Shown here: positions 30,275 to 37,567 of the stretch, in pieces
Layout of the letters: each line of letters opens with the position of its first letter
Position numbering within the stretch: position 1 is the first letter of the stretch
NCBI GenBank assembly: GCA_902617515.1
Contig: CACMWX010000009.1
Span: 1 to 39,727, forward strand
Source of the DNA: an uncultured Alphaproteobacteria bacterium
GTDB lineage: Bacteria > Pseudomonadota > Alphaproteobacteria > HIMB59
Direction: 5' to 3'
DNA length: 39,727 nt
Notes under the pieces: generated by a model
Told to the model about the DNA's origin: nothing
Seen by the model: only the letters and a program-made list of their open reading frames with translations
Database searches by the model: none
Position numbers and translations under genes: made by a program

Positions 30275-31082
30275 TAACCACAACTTCAAGAATTTTTCTT
30301 GTTGATACCTTGTGAATGGTGAAAGATAATTTTTTATTTATTGTAAATTTTTCTTTTTTCTTTGGTATACGACCAGCTATATTAAATATGATACCACCTA
30401 TAGTTCCCACATCCTCTTTTAAATCATCTGGAATATTGACATCAAATTCTCTTTCAAAATCATCAACAAGCATTGCGGCATCCATAATTATATTATTGTT
30501 TTTTTGTCGAAACATCGGTGCTTCATCCTTATCGTGTTCGTCTTCAATCTCACCTACTATTTCTTCCACTAAGTCTTCGATGGTAACCAAACCAGTAACA
30601 CTATTAAATTCATCCATGACAATTGCTAAATGGATGTTTTGTTTTTTCATTTTTTGAAGAAGGTTAAAAACAGGTGTAGCAGAGGGAATATAAATGACCT
30701 CTCTTAGCAAACTCTTAATATTAAAGGACTTATTATTGATTTTCTTGAATAAATCCTTGATATGAACCATTCCCAAGCAATGTTCTAAGTCCTTTTTTAC
30801 GACTGGCATTCTTGAGTGAGCTTCTTTATTGATAATTTTAATGATGTTTTCTTTATCAATATTTTGATCAATAAAAATTATTTCACCTCTTGGAACCATT
30901 ACATCATCAACAGTTTTTTTGTGAACCTTTAAAAGGTTATTAAAGATTTTTTTTTCTTCATTCTTGGCAATCCCTGAACTATCTGAAGTCGCTGAAATAA
31001 GATCAATAATATCTTTTTTAAAATTCTCGTCTTGAATAAGTTCTTTGACTAATTTTATGGCTAAATTTTTTTTAATTTTCAT
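30255..31082 (-). CDS. corC: CBS-domain protein CorC/HlyC family
   Basis: Cytoplasmic protein with two CBS motifs (VPRGEIIFIDQN, HSRMPVVKKDLEHCLGMVHIKDL; AIVMDEFNSVTGLVTIEDLVEEIVGEIEDEHD) and a C-terminal CorC_HlyC transporter-associated domain (DVGTIGGIIF, FTIHKVSTRKILEV). The family is linked to magnesium/cobalt efflux, though its exact role is not settled. 275 residues. ATG overlaps the ybeY stop by 11 bases. The order ybeY-corC-lnt is conserved in proteobacteria. Confidence 0.93.
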   Translation of the reverse strand: MKIKKNLAIKLVKELIQDENFKKDIIDLISATSDSSGIAKNEEKKIFNNLLKVHKKTVDDVMVPRGEIIFIDQNIDKENIIKIINKEAHSRMPVVKKDLEHCLGMVHIKDLFKKINNKSFNIKSLLREVIYIPSATPVFNLLQKMKKQNIHLAIVMDEFNSVTGLVTIEDLVEEIVGEIEDEHDKDEAPMFRQKNNNIIMDAAMLVDDFEREFDVNIPDDLKEDVGTIGGIIFNIAGRIPKKKEKFTINKKLSFTIHKVSTRKILEVVVSGVKSQ

Positions 31083-31521
31083 GTACTTTTTTTAAACCTA
31101 ATAATTTCATCAGTGTGTTTTCTAAAAATCTCATATTGCTTCTCGATTGTTTATCGTAGTGATGATAACCAAATAAATGATGTAAACCATGACTCACTAG
31201 CATAAAAAAGTTTTGTTCATTAATTTTTTTATTGCGATTTAAAATGTAACTATCTGCAATAGCGATATCACCAGAAAAGTCTCCATCAGGAAAAGATAAC
31301 ACATCAGTGATTTTATTTTTATTTTTAAATTTTTTGTTCATGCTTTTAATTTCTTCATTAGAAACTATTTTTATTGTCAGTTGTGTTTGATGATCAGCTT
31401 GATGGATTGTTTGAAAATATTCTGACAACTTTTTTAACTTTTCTTTGGAGGATTTTAGAAATTGCTCTAAATTCTTGTCTCCAATTATCTCGATCACAAA
31501 TTTTTTATTACTAATCCTCAA
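31072..31521 (-). CDS. ybeY: Endoribonuclease YbeY, rRNA maturation factor
   Basis: Metal-dependent RNase acting in 16S rRNA 3' maturation and ribosome quality control. The zinc motif reads SHGLHHLFGYHHYD: the three ligand histidines of HGxLHLxGYDH are kept, while the Leu and Asp positions are His, giving an unusually histidine-rich site. TDVLSFPDGD is the second signature. 149 residues. TTG start two bases after the phoH stop. Confidence 0.93.
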   Translation of the reverse strand: MRISNKKFVIEIIGDKNLEQFLKSSKEKLKKLSEYFQTIHQADHQTQLTIKIVSNEEIKSMNKKFKNKNKITDVLSFPDGDFSGDIAIADSYILNRNKKINEQNFFMLVSHGLHHLFGYHHYDKQSRSNMRFLENTLMKLLGLKKVHEN

Positions 31522-31523
31522 AA

Positions 31524-32480
31524 TTACTTATCGTAAGCATTAATTATTTTTTCTACTAGTGTGTGTCTGCATACATCACTACTATTTAAATGAACAAACC
31601 CGATGTCTTTAACTTTTTCTAATTTTTCCATTGCATCCTGCATTCCACTTTTTGCATTATCGGGTAAATCTTTTTGACTTAAATCTCCAGTGATAACCAT
31701 TTTTGAGTTTTGTCCTAATCTAGTTAAGAACATTTTCATCTGTGTCGATAAGGTGTTTTGTGCTTCGTCTAAAATGATAAAGGATTTATTTAATGTTCTT
31801 CCTCTCATAAAGGCAAGTGGAGCAATTTCTATAAGATTATTTACCATTTTTCGGTCAATTTCTTCACCTGGCATCATCTCATACAAGGCATCATAAAGTG
31901 GTCGTAAATAGGGGTCAATTTTCTCTTTCATATCTCCAGGTAAAAAGCCTAATCGTTCACCCGCTTCAACTGCTGGTCTTGATAATATTAATCGATTAAT
32001 TTTTCCTTCTACAAAAAGACTAACTGCGTATGCAACAGCTAAGTAAGTTTTTCCTGTTCCCGCTGGACCAACAGCAAAAACGACATCTTTTGATCTCATT
32101 TCTTTTAAAAAGAGCTCTTGGTTTTTAGTCTTGGGATAAATTGTTTTTAATTTTGTATTGATTTGAAATTTCTGATCTTGTTCGATTTGTTCTTTGATAT
32201 ATGTAGGTTTTGCTAAATCAATATTGTTTTCTATTTCTTCTGCAGAAATATCGTTGTTCTTCAATTTTTGATATAAGCCTTGAATAATAAAGTAGGCTTT
32301 TTCAACTGGATCTCTATTACCTTTTATAGATAAAAGGTTGCCTCGAGTGTATAGCTTTACTTTAAATTTATTCTCTAAGACCTTTAAATTTTTATCGTGG
32401 TAACCAAATAGGCTTGATAGAAATTGATTATCCTCAAACTCGAGTTGTTTTTGATGGGAAGAAATATTTACAGGACTCAA
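31524..32480 (-). CDS. phoH: PhoH-like ATPase (YbeZ type)
   Basis: P-loop ATPase of the PhoH family, thought to act with YbeY in RNA metabolism. An N-terminal KH-like region (FKVKLYTRGNLLSIKG) precedes Walker A GPAGTGKTYLAVA at 138-150; RPAVEAGERLGFLPGD, the Walker B FIILDEAQNT, and ITGDLSQKDLP follow. 318 residues. TTG start fused to the miaB TAG stop. Despite the name, many members are not phosphate-regulated; here, however, the gene lies downstream of plcP-agt. Confidence 0.95.
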   Translation of the reverse strand: MSPVNISSHQKQLEFEDNQFLSSLFGYHDKNLKVLENKFKVKLYTRGNLLSIKGNRDPVEKAYFIIQGLYQKLKNNDISAEEIENNIDLAKPTYIKEQIEQDQKFQINTKLKTIYPKTKNQELFLKEMRSKDVVFAVGPAGTGKTYLAVAYAVSLFVEGKINRLILSRPAVEAGERLGFLPGDMKEKIDPYLRPLYDALYEMMPGEEIDRKMVNNLIEIAPLAFMRGRTLNKSFIILDEAQNTLSTQMKMFLTRLGQNSKMVITGDLSQKDLPDNAKSGMQDAMEKLEKVKDIGFVHLNSSDVCRHTLVEKIINAYDK

Positions 32481-33794
32481 CTAAATTTTTTCTCCCAATA
32501 ATGAGTGTGTTAAAACCTCTTTGATTTGCACAGGAATTATTTGACCTATTATTTCTTTTTCTCCCTGCAGGGCTACACTTTGATTAAATTGTGACTTGCC
32601 TTTGATTTGTCCTGTGTGTTTACCAGCACCATCAATTAATACTTGCACTGTCTTTTTTACGAACTGGTTGTTGTATTCAATTTGTTGTTCATTGAGTAAA
32701 TCTTGTGTGATCTTTAAACGCTCGTCGAGAATTACTTGATCTATTTCTTCACGATCAGCCGCAGGCGTACCTGGTCTTGGGCTGTACTTAAAAGAGTAAG
32801 AATTCATGTATTTAACCTTTTCAATTAGATCGATTGTGTCTTCAAAATCTTTGTCTGTTTCTCCAGGAAAACCAATAATAAAGTCCGAGGAAAGTGCTAT
32901 ATCGGGTTTTACTTTTCTAACCTTTTCGATAATTTCAAAATAATAATCCCTGGTATGTTTTCTATTCATTAATTTTAAAACTTTGTCGGAACCTGATTGA
33001 ACAGGAAGGTGAAGATAGGGCATAAGTTTAGAGTTTTCACCATGAAGGAAAATTAGATCATCAGTCATATTCACAGGGTGACTTGTAGAATAAGTAATTC
33101 TTTCAACTCCATCTATTAAACTAATACTGTTAATAAGAGATGCTAGATTATTTGATTGACCTTGAGTGTCTAAACCGTGATAGGCATTAACATTTTGACC
33201 TAGAAGTGTGAATTCCACCACCCCCTGATCAATTAAAGATTTAACCTCATCAGAGATTTCCTTAACTGTTCTTGAATATTCTGATCCTCTTGTATAAGGA
33301 ACAACGCAGAAATGACAAAACTTATCACAGCCTTCTTGGATAGTCACAAATGCAGATTTATTCGATGTATTCGTTTTAATATGATTGAGCGTGTCAAATT
33401 TTTCAATCACATCAAATTCAGTGATAGAGGTTTTTGGTAAGTTATTTTTATCTAAAAATTTATTTAATGACTGAATAGATTGTGGTCCGATCACTAAGTC
33501 CACGTAAGGTGCCCTTTTTTGAATTAATTCACCTTCAGCTTGAGCTACACAACCAGCAACAATAACTTTTTGATCTTCTTTCCCCTTTTTATGAATTTTT
33601 CCTAAATCTGAAAATGTTTTTTCTGTTGCCTTTTCACGGATGTGGCAAGTATTTAAAACTACATAGTCTGCATTTTGAAAGTCATCGGTTTGATTAATAT
33701 TATGCGATAGAAAAATATCTTTCATTTTATCAGAGTCATAAACATTCATCTGACAACCAAATGTTCTAATATAAAATTTCTTATTTGATGGCAT
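32481..33794 (-). CDS. miaB: tRNA-2-methylthio-N6-dimethylallyladenosine synthase
   Basis: Radical-SAM methylthiotransferase for tRNA position 37. N-terminal cluster cysteines: RTFGCQMNVYDSD, LNTCHIRE, VAGCVAQAEG. The radical-SAM cluster is CDKFCHFC, followed by PYTRGSEYSR. TRAM domain at the end (VLIDGAGKHTGQIKGK). I choose the ATG at 33794 (MPSNKKFYIRTFGC) over an in-frame TTG at 33809; it overlaps the rimI end by 14 bases. About 437 residues, typical length. Confidence 0.95.
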   Translation of the reverse strand: MPSNKKFYIRTFGCQMNVYDSDKMKDIFLSHNINQTDDFQNADYVVLNTCHIREKATEKTFSDLGKIHKKGKEDQKVIVAGCVAQAEGELIQKRAPYVDLVIGPQSIQSLNKFLDKNNLPKTSITEFDVIEKFDTLNHIKTNTSNKSAFVTIQEGCDKFCHFCVVPYTRGSEYSRTVKEISDEVKSLIDQGVVEFTLLGQNVNAYHGLDTQGQSNNLASLINSISLIDGVERITYSTSHPVNMTDDLIFLHGENSKLMPYLHLPVQSGSDKVLKLMNRKHTRDYYFEIIEKVRKVKPDIALSSDFIIGFPGETDKDFEDTIDLIEKVKYMNSYSFKYSPRPGTPAADREEIDQVILDERLKITQDLLNEQQIEYNNQFVKKTVQVLIDGAGKHTGQIKGKSQFNQSVALQGEKEIIGQIIPVQIKEVLTHSLLGEKI

Positions 33795-34260
33795 TAAGGG
33801 ATTTTGCAAACAAAATTGCGTCTTGCGTATTTGGAGCGTTTATAGACTTACTCCGATAATAGTTTTTTCTTTCATTGTAGGCTTTATAGCCTAATTTTTC
33901 ATAAAGTTTAATAGCAAATTTATTAATAGCACTCGCTTCCAGAAAGATTTTAAATGATTTTCCAGTACTTTTGAGTTGTTTTTCAAGCTCTTCTAAAATC
34001 ATTCTTCCCAACCCTTGGTTTCTAAATTCAGGCAAAACAGCAATATGTAAAATTTCAAATTCACTGACCTTTTGATCTTGATATAAAAAATGTCCTATCA
34101 AAGCACCTTTGACGTTAGTTTGATCTAGAAGATAAATATTAAAACTTGTTTCTTTATTGAGGTGAAGCTCAATATCTTTTTCACTCCAATTAATCTCTAG
34201 TTGGTCTTTATGATTGATAATCCAATTTTTAGAATCAGATAGAGTATGTGTAAAATTCAA
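33781..34260 (-). CDS. rimI: GNAT N-acetyltransferase, RimI-like
   Basis: Acetyl-CoA-dependent N-acetyltransferase, probably RimI (acetylates the N-terminus of ribosomal protein S18). GNAT motif A is ILHIAVLPEFRNQGLGRMILEELEK, with the C-terminal NKFAIKLYEKLGYKAYNERKNYY block common in RimI. 159 residues. TTG start overlapping the preceding TGA stop (TTGA). Its place just upstream of miaB supports the RimI name; substrate is inferred. tsaB and fur, common neighbours, are absent. Confidence 0.85.
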   Translation of the reverse strand: MNFTHTLSDSKNWIINHKDQLEINWSEKDIELHLNKETSFNIYLLDQTNVKGALIGHFLYQDQKVSEFEILHIAVLPEFRNQGLGRMILEELEKQLKSTGKSFKIFLEASAINKFAIKLYEKLGYKAYNERKNYYRSKSINAPNTQDAILFAKSLNAIK

Positions 34261-35249
34261 GCCACAATATTATCATAAAAAACCTTGGAACACTCATACC
34301 AGTTAAATTTTTTTGAATATTCTTGACATTTTTTTCGATCGATAGTCAAACAATTCAAAACATTATCTTTTAAGTTATCACCAATAAAGCCGTTGACCCC
34401 ATTAACAATAATATCTTTAGGACCTGTTACATCATAAGCAGCGACTGGTGTGCCGGTTGCATTTGCCTCAGTTACCACATTTCCAAAGGTATCAGTCTTG
34501 CTAGGGAAAACCATTACATCTGAACTAGCATAGTAATTCACTAAATTCTGGCCAAACTGGTAACCAACAAATTTTATATCTGTATATTTTTTTTTTAGTT
34601 TATTTAACTGTGGTCCATCGCCAACGACAACTTTAGTACCTTCTAAATCTAAATCTAAAAAAGCTTGAATATTTTTTTCAGTAGCCACTCGACCGATATA
34701 AGAAAATATTGGTCCCGGGCCTAAGTCTAATTTTTGATAGTTGCCAAATTTTTGATGATCGACACCTCTTGACCAAACAACGGTATTTTTAAAATTCATA
34801 TTTATTAATTCGGCCTGCATGGATGGGGTAGGAACAAGAACTTTTTTCGCTTTATTGTGAAAATGCTTTATGAAGAAGTAAAAGAAACTTGCAGGTATTT
34901 TTATACGTTGTTGAATATACTCAGGGAAACGAGTATGAAATGAAGTTGTAAAAATAATTTTTTCTGAAAGACATATTTTTCTGGCCAAAAAACCTAGGGG
35001 CCCCTCTGTAGCAATGTGAATATGATCAGGATTGATCTGATCCATCATATTTTTCAATGTTTTTTTGCGAGTAATCACAACTTTAATCTCATTATACGAA
35101 GGAAGGCCAAAGCGAACTTTAAATAACTCAGGGTGTATTACTTCTACCTGCATACCCATTTTTTCCAATTCCGGTATGGTATTCAGATAAGAACGGACGA
35201 CGCCGTTTACCTGAGGTTTCCATGCATCTGTTACTAATAATAATTTCAA
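34257..35249 (-). CDS. agt: GT4 glycosyltransferase, probable diacylglycerol glycosyltransferase Agt
   Basis: GT-B retaining glycosyltransferase of 330 residues. N-terminus MKLLLVTDAWKPQVNGVVRSY, then FHTRFPEY, IGRVATEKN, VVGDGP and the donor-site SKTDTFGNVVTEANATGTPV with the EX7E-like pattern. It starts at a TTG whose last base opens the plcP TGA (TTGA overlap). In Sinorhizobium, Agrobacterium and SAR11 a glycosyltransferase adjacent to plcP converts diacylglycerol to monoglucosyl- or glucuronosyl-diacylglycerol under phosphate limitation, and this protein fits. The sugar used cannot be read from sequence alone. Confidence 0.85.
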   Translation of the reverse strand: MKLLLVTDAWKPQVNGVVRSYLNTIPELEKMGMQVEVIHPELFKVRFGLPSYNEIKVVITRKKTLKNMMDQINPDHIHIATEGPLGFLARKICLSEKIIFTTSFHTRFPEYIQQRIKIPASFFYFFIKHFHNKAKKVLVPTPSMQAELINMNFKNTVVWSRGVDHQKFGNYQKLDLGPGPIFSYIGRVATEKNIQAFLDLDLEGTKVVVGDGPQLNKLKKKYTDIKFVGYQFGQNLVNYYASSDVMVFPSKTDTFGNVVTEANATGTPVAAYDVTGPKDIIVNGVNGFIGDNLKDNVLNCLTIDRKKCQEYSKKFNWYECSKVFYDNIVA

Positions 35250-36034
35250 GCTACAGATACCTTATTAAGAGTTTGTTTTTCTAAAGACTGGATTTTTTTT
35301 TCATTCCAAAAGACTAACTCCAAGTTACCTTTAAAGTCCTCAACCATTGCACTACAGCTATCTACCCAATCTCCTAGATTATGATATGTCTTGTCACCAA
35401 TTTTTTTTATTTGGGGATGGTGAATATGACCACAAACAATTCCATCACAATTATTTTTTTTTATTCTCTCAAGACATGCATTTTCAAAATTTTCAATATA
35501 TCGTTGAGCATCTTTTACTCGTGTTTTTAAATATCCTGATAAAGACCAATACGAAAGACCAAGTTTTCTTCGACAGAAATTTAAAATATTATTAAACCAA
35601 ACAGAGTAGTCATAAAGGACGGCACCTATCTTTGCTAACCATTTTGAATTTAGAACTATTCCATCAAATTCATGCCCATGCATTAAGAGAAGTCTTTTAT
35701 TGTTCGCTGTTGTATGAATTCTATTTTTTCGAACTTTAATGTTTGCAAATGAAAAACCACAATAATCTGAAAAAACTTCATCATGGTTTCCAGGTATATA
35801 ATAGACTTTGGTACCTGAGCGTGCTTTTCGTAAAACTTTTTGTATGAAAGTATTAAAATCAGGATTCCAAAACCAATTTTTTTTTAGACGCCATCCGTCT
35901 ATAATATCTCCAAGTAAATAAAGATGATCACAATCATTATATTTTAAAAAGTGTAAGAGCTCCTTTACTTTTGAAGCACGTATGCCAATATGAATGTCTG
36001 AAATAAATATGGATCGATGTTTTTTGATTTGCAT
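35246..36034 (-). CDS. plcP: PlcP-type phospholipase C metallophosphoesterase
   Basis: Calcineurin-like phosphoesterase that in relatives cleaves phosphatidylcholine, -ethanolamine or -glycerol to diacylglycerol and a phospho-headgroup during phosphate starvation. Metal ligands: D13 and H15 (ISDIHIG), D43 (LGDIIDGW), N83/H84 (PGNHDE), H119 and H121 (MHGHEFD), H203 and H205 (CGHIHH). The blocks RRKLGLSYWSLSGYLK and YHNLGDWVDSCSAMVE separate it from LpxH, which has the same fold. 262 residues, ATG start. First gene of the minus-strand run, in a stop/start overlap with agt. Confidence 0.9.
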   Translation of the reverse strand: MQIKKHRSIFISDIHIGIRASKVKELLHFLKYNDCDHLYLLGDIIDGWRLKKNWFWNPDFNTFIQKVLRKARSGTKVYYIPGNHDEVFSDYCGFSFANIKVRKNRIHTTANNKRLLLMHGHEFDGIVLNSKWLAKIGAVLYDYSVWFNNILNFCRRKLGLSYWSLSGYLKTRVKDAQRYIENFENACLERIKKNNCDGIVCGHIHHPQIKKIGDKTYHNLGDWVDSCSAMVEDFKGNLELVFWNEKKIQSLEKQTLNKVSVA

Positions 36035-36046
36035 AGAATCTAAAAA

Positions 36047-36058
36047 TAGATATATCTA
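36047..36058. promoter_or_regulatory. Perfect 12-bp palindrome in the plcP/SET divergent gap
   Basis: TAGATATATCTA is self-complementary and lies 13 bases upstream of the plcP ATG, in the 61-base gap that must serve both plcP and the SET gene. It could be an operator or overlap a TATATC-like -10. No Pho-box direct repeat is clear in this gap. Confidence 0.25.
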
Positions 36059-36095
36059 CGATTGATAGTATTGAGGATTGTTAAAGTTTTATTAA

Positions 36096-36614
36096 ATGGA
36101 CTCTTCACAAAAGCTTTATATTAGAAAAAATTCTAAAATTCATGCATCTGGTCTTTTTGCAAAAGCTGATATCAGTGCTGGCACTAGAATCATTGAATAT
36201 CGCGGGTTAAAGATAACTAAAGCTCAATCCGACAAGATTGCTGATGTTCACATAGAGGCAAACAAAAGGGCTAAAACAGTCGGGTCTGTTTACATTTTTA
36301 CACTGAATCAAAAATACGACATCAATGGAAAAGTAACATGGAATTTAGCAAAATATATTAATCATTCCTGCGACCCTAATTGTGAAACTGATATCATCAA
36401 AGGAAAAATATGGATTAGCGCAATTAAAGATATTAAGAAAGGCGAGGAGCTGTCCTACGACTATGGATATGACATGTTTTGTTTCGAGGATCACCCGTGT
36501 CGATGTGGGTCTCAAAACTGTATTGGATATATTGTTCGAAGCAATCTTAGATGGAGAGTTAAAAAAAGGTTAATTGAAAATAAAAAGTCAAGATTTAACA
36601 AAAACTTCACATAA
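36096..36614 (+). CDS. SET-domain protein lysine methyltransferase
   Basis: SAM-dependent protein methyltransferase of the eukaryote-famous SET fold; the substrate is unknown. Seen: HASGLFAKADISAGTRIIEYRG at the N-terminus of SET, NHSCDPNC at 89-96 (pseudoknot and SAM site), ELSYDYGY at 118-125 with the catalytic Tyr, and a post-SET CRCGSQNC at 135-142 whose three cysteines with C96 can hold one zinc, as in SUV39-type enzymes. Ends in a basic tail (RWRVKKRLIENKK). 172 residues. Divergent from plcP and 17 bases upstream of dagK, hence part of the lipid/phosphate neighbourhood. Confidence 0.9.
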   Translation: MDSSQKLYIRKNSKIHASGLFAKADISAGTRIIEYRGLKITKAQSDKIADVHIEANKRAKTVGSVYIFTLNQKYDINGKVTWNLAKYINHSCDPNCETDIIKGKIWISAIKDIKKGEELSYDYGYDMFCFEDHPCRCGSQNCIGYIVRSNLRWRVKKRLIENKKSRFNKNFT

Positions 36615-36631
36615 GTAGTTAAACTTCAGAT

Positions 36632-36979
36632 ATGGATTTTAAAAATAAAAATATAGTAGATGCTTTTTGGTGTTCAATAGAAGGCCTAAAAATTCTCCTT
36701 CAAGAAAAAGCAGCAAGAAGAGAGCTATTATTGCTTCCCTTGTCTGCTCTATACATCGTAATTTTTCAACCGGCTCTTTTGTTCATACTTTGGCTGATAA
36801 TTTTACCTTTGCTCATACTTAGTATTGAGGCTCTAAACACTGCAATAGAATATACCTGTGATAAAATTACTATGGATAAGTCAAACAAAATAAAGAAAGC
36901 TAAAGATTTGGGCTCTGCTGCAATTTTTTTATCTCTAACAGCCTATGGAATAGTTTTATTCTTAGGTTTATTTAATTAA
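36632..36979 (+). CDS. dgkA: Diacylglycerol kinase (DagK/DgkA)
   Basis: Small trimeric membrane kinase that phosphorylates diacylglycerol to phosphatidate. EKAARREL at 24-31, three hydrophobic helices (about 32-50, 50-66 and 95-113), and the catalytic/nucleotide block LSIEALNTAIEYTCDKIT followed by KKAKDLGSAAIFLSL, matching the E. coli enzyme closely. 115 residues. It follows the SET gene in the same direction. Next to plcP-agt it could recycle the diacylglycerol that PlcP makes; the family also recycles diacylglycerol from glucan synthesis, which is not evident here. Confidence 0.94.
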   Translation: MDFKNKNIVDAFWCSIEGLKILLQEKAARRELLLLPLSALYIVIFQPALLFILWLIILPLLILSIEALNTAIEYTCDKITMDKSNKIKKAKDLGSAAIFLSLTAYGIVLFLGLFN

Positions 36980-36982
36980 TTT

Positions 36983-37055
36983 GGGAAGATTGACATGATT
37001 TTTCTACAAGTAGAGGAGGTCTATGTTTCAATCACAGGGGAAATGCCAATCTTCC
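36983..37055. other. Structured element with a 9-bp closing inverted repeat
   Basis: GGAAGATTG at 36984-36992 is perfectly complementary to CAATCTTCC at 37047-37055, enclosing 54 bases that are clearly richer in G and C than the A/T gap around them. Inside, a TTTCTA-CAAG-TAGAGG hairpin and a TTTC/GAAA pairing are possible, giving a branched fold. It sits between convergent dagK and arsC. No U-run follows on either strand, so it is not an ordinary terminator, and it does not fold as a tRNA. It also overlaps a 24-codon ORF on the plus strand. Confidence 0.45.
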
Positions 37056-37069
37056 ACCTAATAAAATAA
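36995..37069 (+). CDS. Possible 24-residue small protein
   Basis: ATG-initiated frame of 24 codons, beginning MIFLQVEEVYV and ending MPIFHLIK, with GGGAAG seven bases before the ATG as a plausible ribosome-binding site. That site is one arm of the 9-bp inverted repeat, whose other arm is inside the ORF, so folding would hide it. It uses GTC, ATC, TTC, CAC and GAG codons that are less common in its neighbours, which may instead reflect RNA structure. Family not recognised; low confidence. Confidence 0.3.
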   Translation: MIFLQVEEVYVSITGEMPIFHLIK

Positions 37070-37095
37070 TCATTTATATTAAATTAAAGTTAAAT

Positions 37096-37566
37096 TTAGA
37101 TTAAATTTCCAATTTCTTTTATTTGATCGATATTTAATAAGTTGTTTTGCTTATAATTTTGAACTAGTGCAAGACATCTTTTTTTAAGAACATTGAATAC
37201 TTTTAAAAATTCTATCTCAACTTCCTCTTCAGTGCCTTTAAATTTTGCAGGATCAGCTACACCCCAATGTGCCTTTAATGTATTTTTGAGATACAGGGGG
37301 CAAGTTTCTCCAGCTGCATTATCACACACAGTAATAACCAAATCAAAATTAATATCTGAAAAATCATTCCATGATTGACTTTTAAAATTGTCTAGGAAAA
37401 TTTTATTTTTTTCTAATGTTTTGATACTTAATGGATGCACATATCCTGCAGGGTGGCTTCCTGCACTATAAGCATTAAAAAAGTCTTTACCATAATGGTT
37501 TAAAAGCCCCTCTGTTATAATTGATCGACAAGAGTTACCTGTACAAAGTACAAGAATTTTAATCAT
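37096..37566 (-). CDS. arsC: Arsenate reductase, LMW-phosphatase type
   Basis: Reduces arsenate to arsenite by a cysteine relay. The P-loop CTGNSCRS gives the nucleophile C8 and R14; the relay cysteines are C81 and C89 (VITVCDNAAGETCP), and the acid is D105 in WGVADPAKFKG. The redox cysteines separate it from LMW tyrosine phosphatase. 156 residues, slightly long at the C-terminus. ATG one base after the phoB stop, so it belongs to the pstB-phoU-phoB transcription unit. No arsenite efflux gene is in the window. Confidence 0.9.
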   Translation of the reverse strand: MIKILVLCTGNSCRSIITEGLLNHYGKDFFNAYSAGSHPAGYVHPLSIKTLEKNKIFLDNFKSQSWNDFSDINFDLVITVCDNAAGETCPLYLKNTLKAHWGVADPAKFKGTEEEVEIEFLKVFNVLKKRCLALVQNYKQNNLLNIDQIKEIGNLI

Positions 37567-37567
37567 T

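Noticed and set aside
35246-36034. UDP-2,3-diacylglucosamine hydrolase LpxH
   Set aside because: Same fold and metal motifs, but the RRKLGLSYWSLSGYLK and GDWVDSCSA blocks and the adjacent glycosyltransferase fit PlcP.
36035-36095. Pho box upstream of plcP
   Set aside because: No convincing pair of CTGTCAT-like repeats at 11-base spacing could be found on either strand.
36983-37058. tRNA gene between dagK and arsC
   Set aside because: The end-to-end 7-9 bp pairing and length near 73 resemble a tRNA, but no D-arm, anticodon stem or T-stem can be formed in the right places, on either strand.
37096-37566. Low-molecular-weight protein tyrosine phosphatase
   Set aside because: The fold is shared, but the extra relay cysteines C81 and C89 mark arsenate reductase.
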